Positions 63,276 to 64,000 of a stretch of DNA of 64,000 nt are shown here, in pieces. Source of the stretch: Ashinkailepas kermadecensis (lineage: Eukaryota > Arthropoda > Thecostraca > Neolepadidae); contig JAOTOM010004001.1 in assembly GCA_034440615.1 (NCBI GenBank), positions 33,501 to 97,500 of the forward strand, written 5' to 3'. The translations under genes and the position numbers were made by a program. The notes beneath the pieces were generated by a model. That model searched no databases. It was not told the origin of the DNA and saw nothing but the letters and a program-made list of their open reading frames with translations. Within the stretch, counting starts at the first letter, position 1, and every line of letters starts with the position of its first letter.

Positions 63276-63704
63276 ACGTTATGCATGAGGTAGTTGCTGA
63301 GGTCTCAGGGTCTAGGTAATCCGACTTCATGCATGTTTCAGTAACGCTTAGGAAGCCGAAGTAATGCACCTGCACCTGATTTCGTTATACACCGATGCAC
63401 CCTGCGTGTTTCGCCATGCGCCGATGCACCCACACTACGTGCCTTGAGCTGGCAGCTATCGAAGGCGTCATTTTTACCTTTCCCTCAAGGGTGGTTTCAG
63501 GTATTAAAAGTCAGGGATGACTTATAGTCATACACAGTTAACATGAGTTTGATGATTATCGTATAATACCACTCGATGGTACGAAATTACCAATAATTAT
63601 GTCGTGAATTGTGGAGTTAGAACGATGCTTCCCGTGAGCCAATTGATAGCAACAGACTGATTAGATTAAAACGCACTACTTAACCAAATCCACTTATGTG
63701 AATC
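63276..63704. other. Unique spacer
   Basis: Nothing recognised. Confidence 0.5.
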
Positions 63705-64000
63705 GAGCCAGTCGTACTGTCGAGCCACTCGTACCATGTCATCTGTCAGAATGTCACGTCCAGAGATAGAGCCAGTCGTACCATGCCATCTGTCAGAATG
63801 CCACGTCCAGAGATAGAGCCAGTCGTACCATGTCATCTGTCAGAATGTCACGTCCAGGGATAGAGCCACTCGTACCATGTCATCTGTCAGAATGTCACGT
63901 CCAGAGATAGAGCCAGTCGTACCATGCCATCTGTCAGAATGCCACGTCCAGAGATAGAGCCAGTCGTACCATGTCATCTGTCAGAATGTCACGTCCAGGG
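63705..64000. repeat. 47-bp minisatellite running off the window edge
   Basis: At least 6 copies contain GAGCCAGTCGTACCATGTCA and TCTGTCAGAATGTCACGTCC. Unit starts at 63722 and 63769 are 47 bp apart. ATGTCATC and ATGCCATC variants alternate in part. The array continues past 64000. Confidence 0.95.

Overview
The window looks like repeat-rich nuclear DNA from an invertebrate animal. Supporting this are non-LTR retrotransposon (LINE) remnants with APE-type endonuclease, reverse transcriptase and RNase H pieces, a hAT-type transposase remnant, a RAG1/Transib-like transposase remnant, a tRNA-derived SINE, very long dinucleotide tracts and no bacterial-style gene organisation. The phylum cannot be fixed from sequence alone. 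Lophotrochozoan or arthropod origin is only a guess, and one element resembles the bivalve 'pearl' repeats in architecture. No exon of a host gene is recognised with confidence, nor any rRNA, true tRNA or CRISPR array.

Layout. 0-5 kb: two short 21-bp arrays, a 94-bp minisatellite (1.7-3.2 kb) and a CA/TA tract. 6-7.3 kb: a hAT transposase remnant (minus strand) and a SINE. 9.2-13.4 kb: three GC-rich minisatellites (45, about 20 and 78 bp) and a 5-bp array. 14.0-14.7 kb: a GA-TA-GA tract. 16-18.6 kb: a 75-bp palindromic MITE with an 8-bp target duplication, two long perfect palindromes and 71-, 57- and 68-bp arrays. 22.2-25.4 kb: two copies of a composite repeat (33-bp array, common segment, 41-bp array) on either side of a LINE 3' fragment whose RNase H domain runs into the second array. 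25.4-30.4 kb: seven unrelated minisatellites. 32.3-33.8 kb: an old satellite of about 275 bp. 34.7-36.9 kb: three more arrays. 37.1-42.0 kb: LINE ORF1 and endonuclease remnants, with ORF1 split by an element built on a 166-bp tandem core. 42.2-46.1 kb: 23-bp and 40/18-bp arrays. 51.2-51.7 kb: LINE 3' end (minus). 52.1-53.9 kb: the RAG1/Transib-like transposase pseudogene. 57.2-64 kb: 47-, 19-, 60- and 47-bp arrays and one reverse transcriptase fragment (minus).

By a hand tally about one third of the window is tandem repeat. Many long open frames on both strands are by-products of repeat units that lack stop codons, often with lengths divisible by three, and are not treated as genes. The transposon-derived coding remnants are all broken by stops or frame changes, so the locus reads as a mobile-element and minisatellite graveyard rather than a set of cooperating genes.
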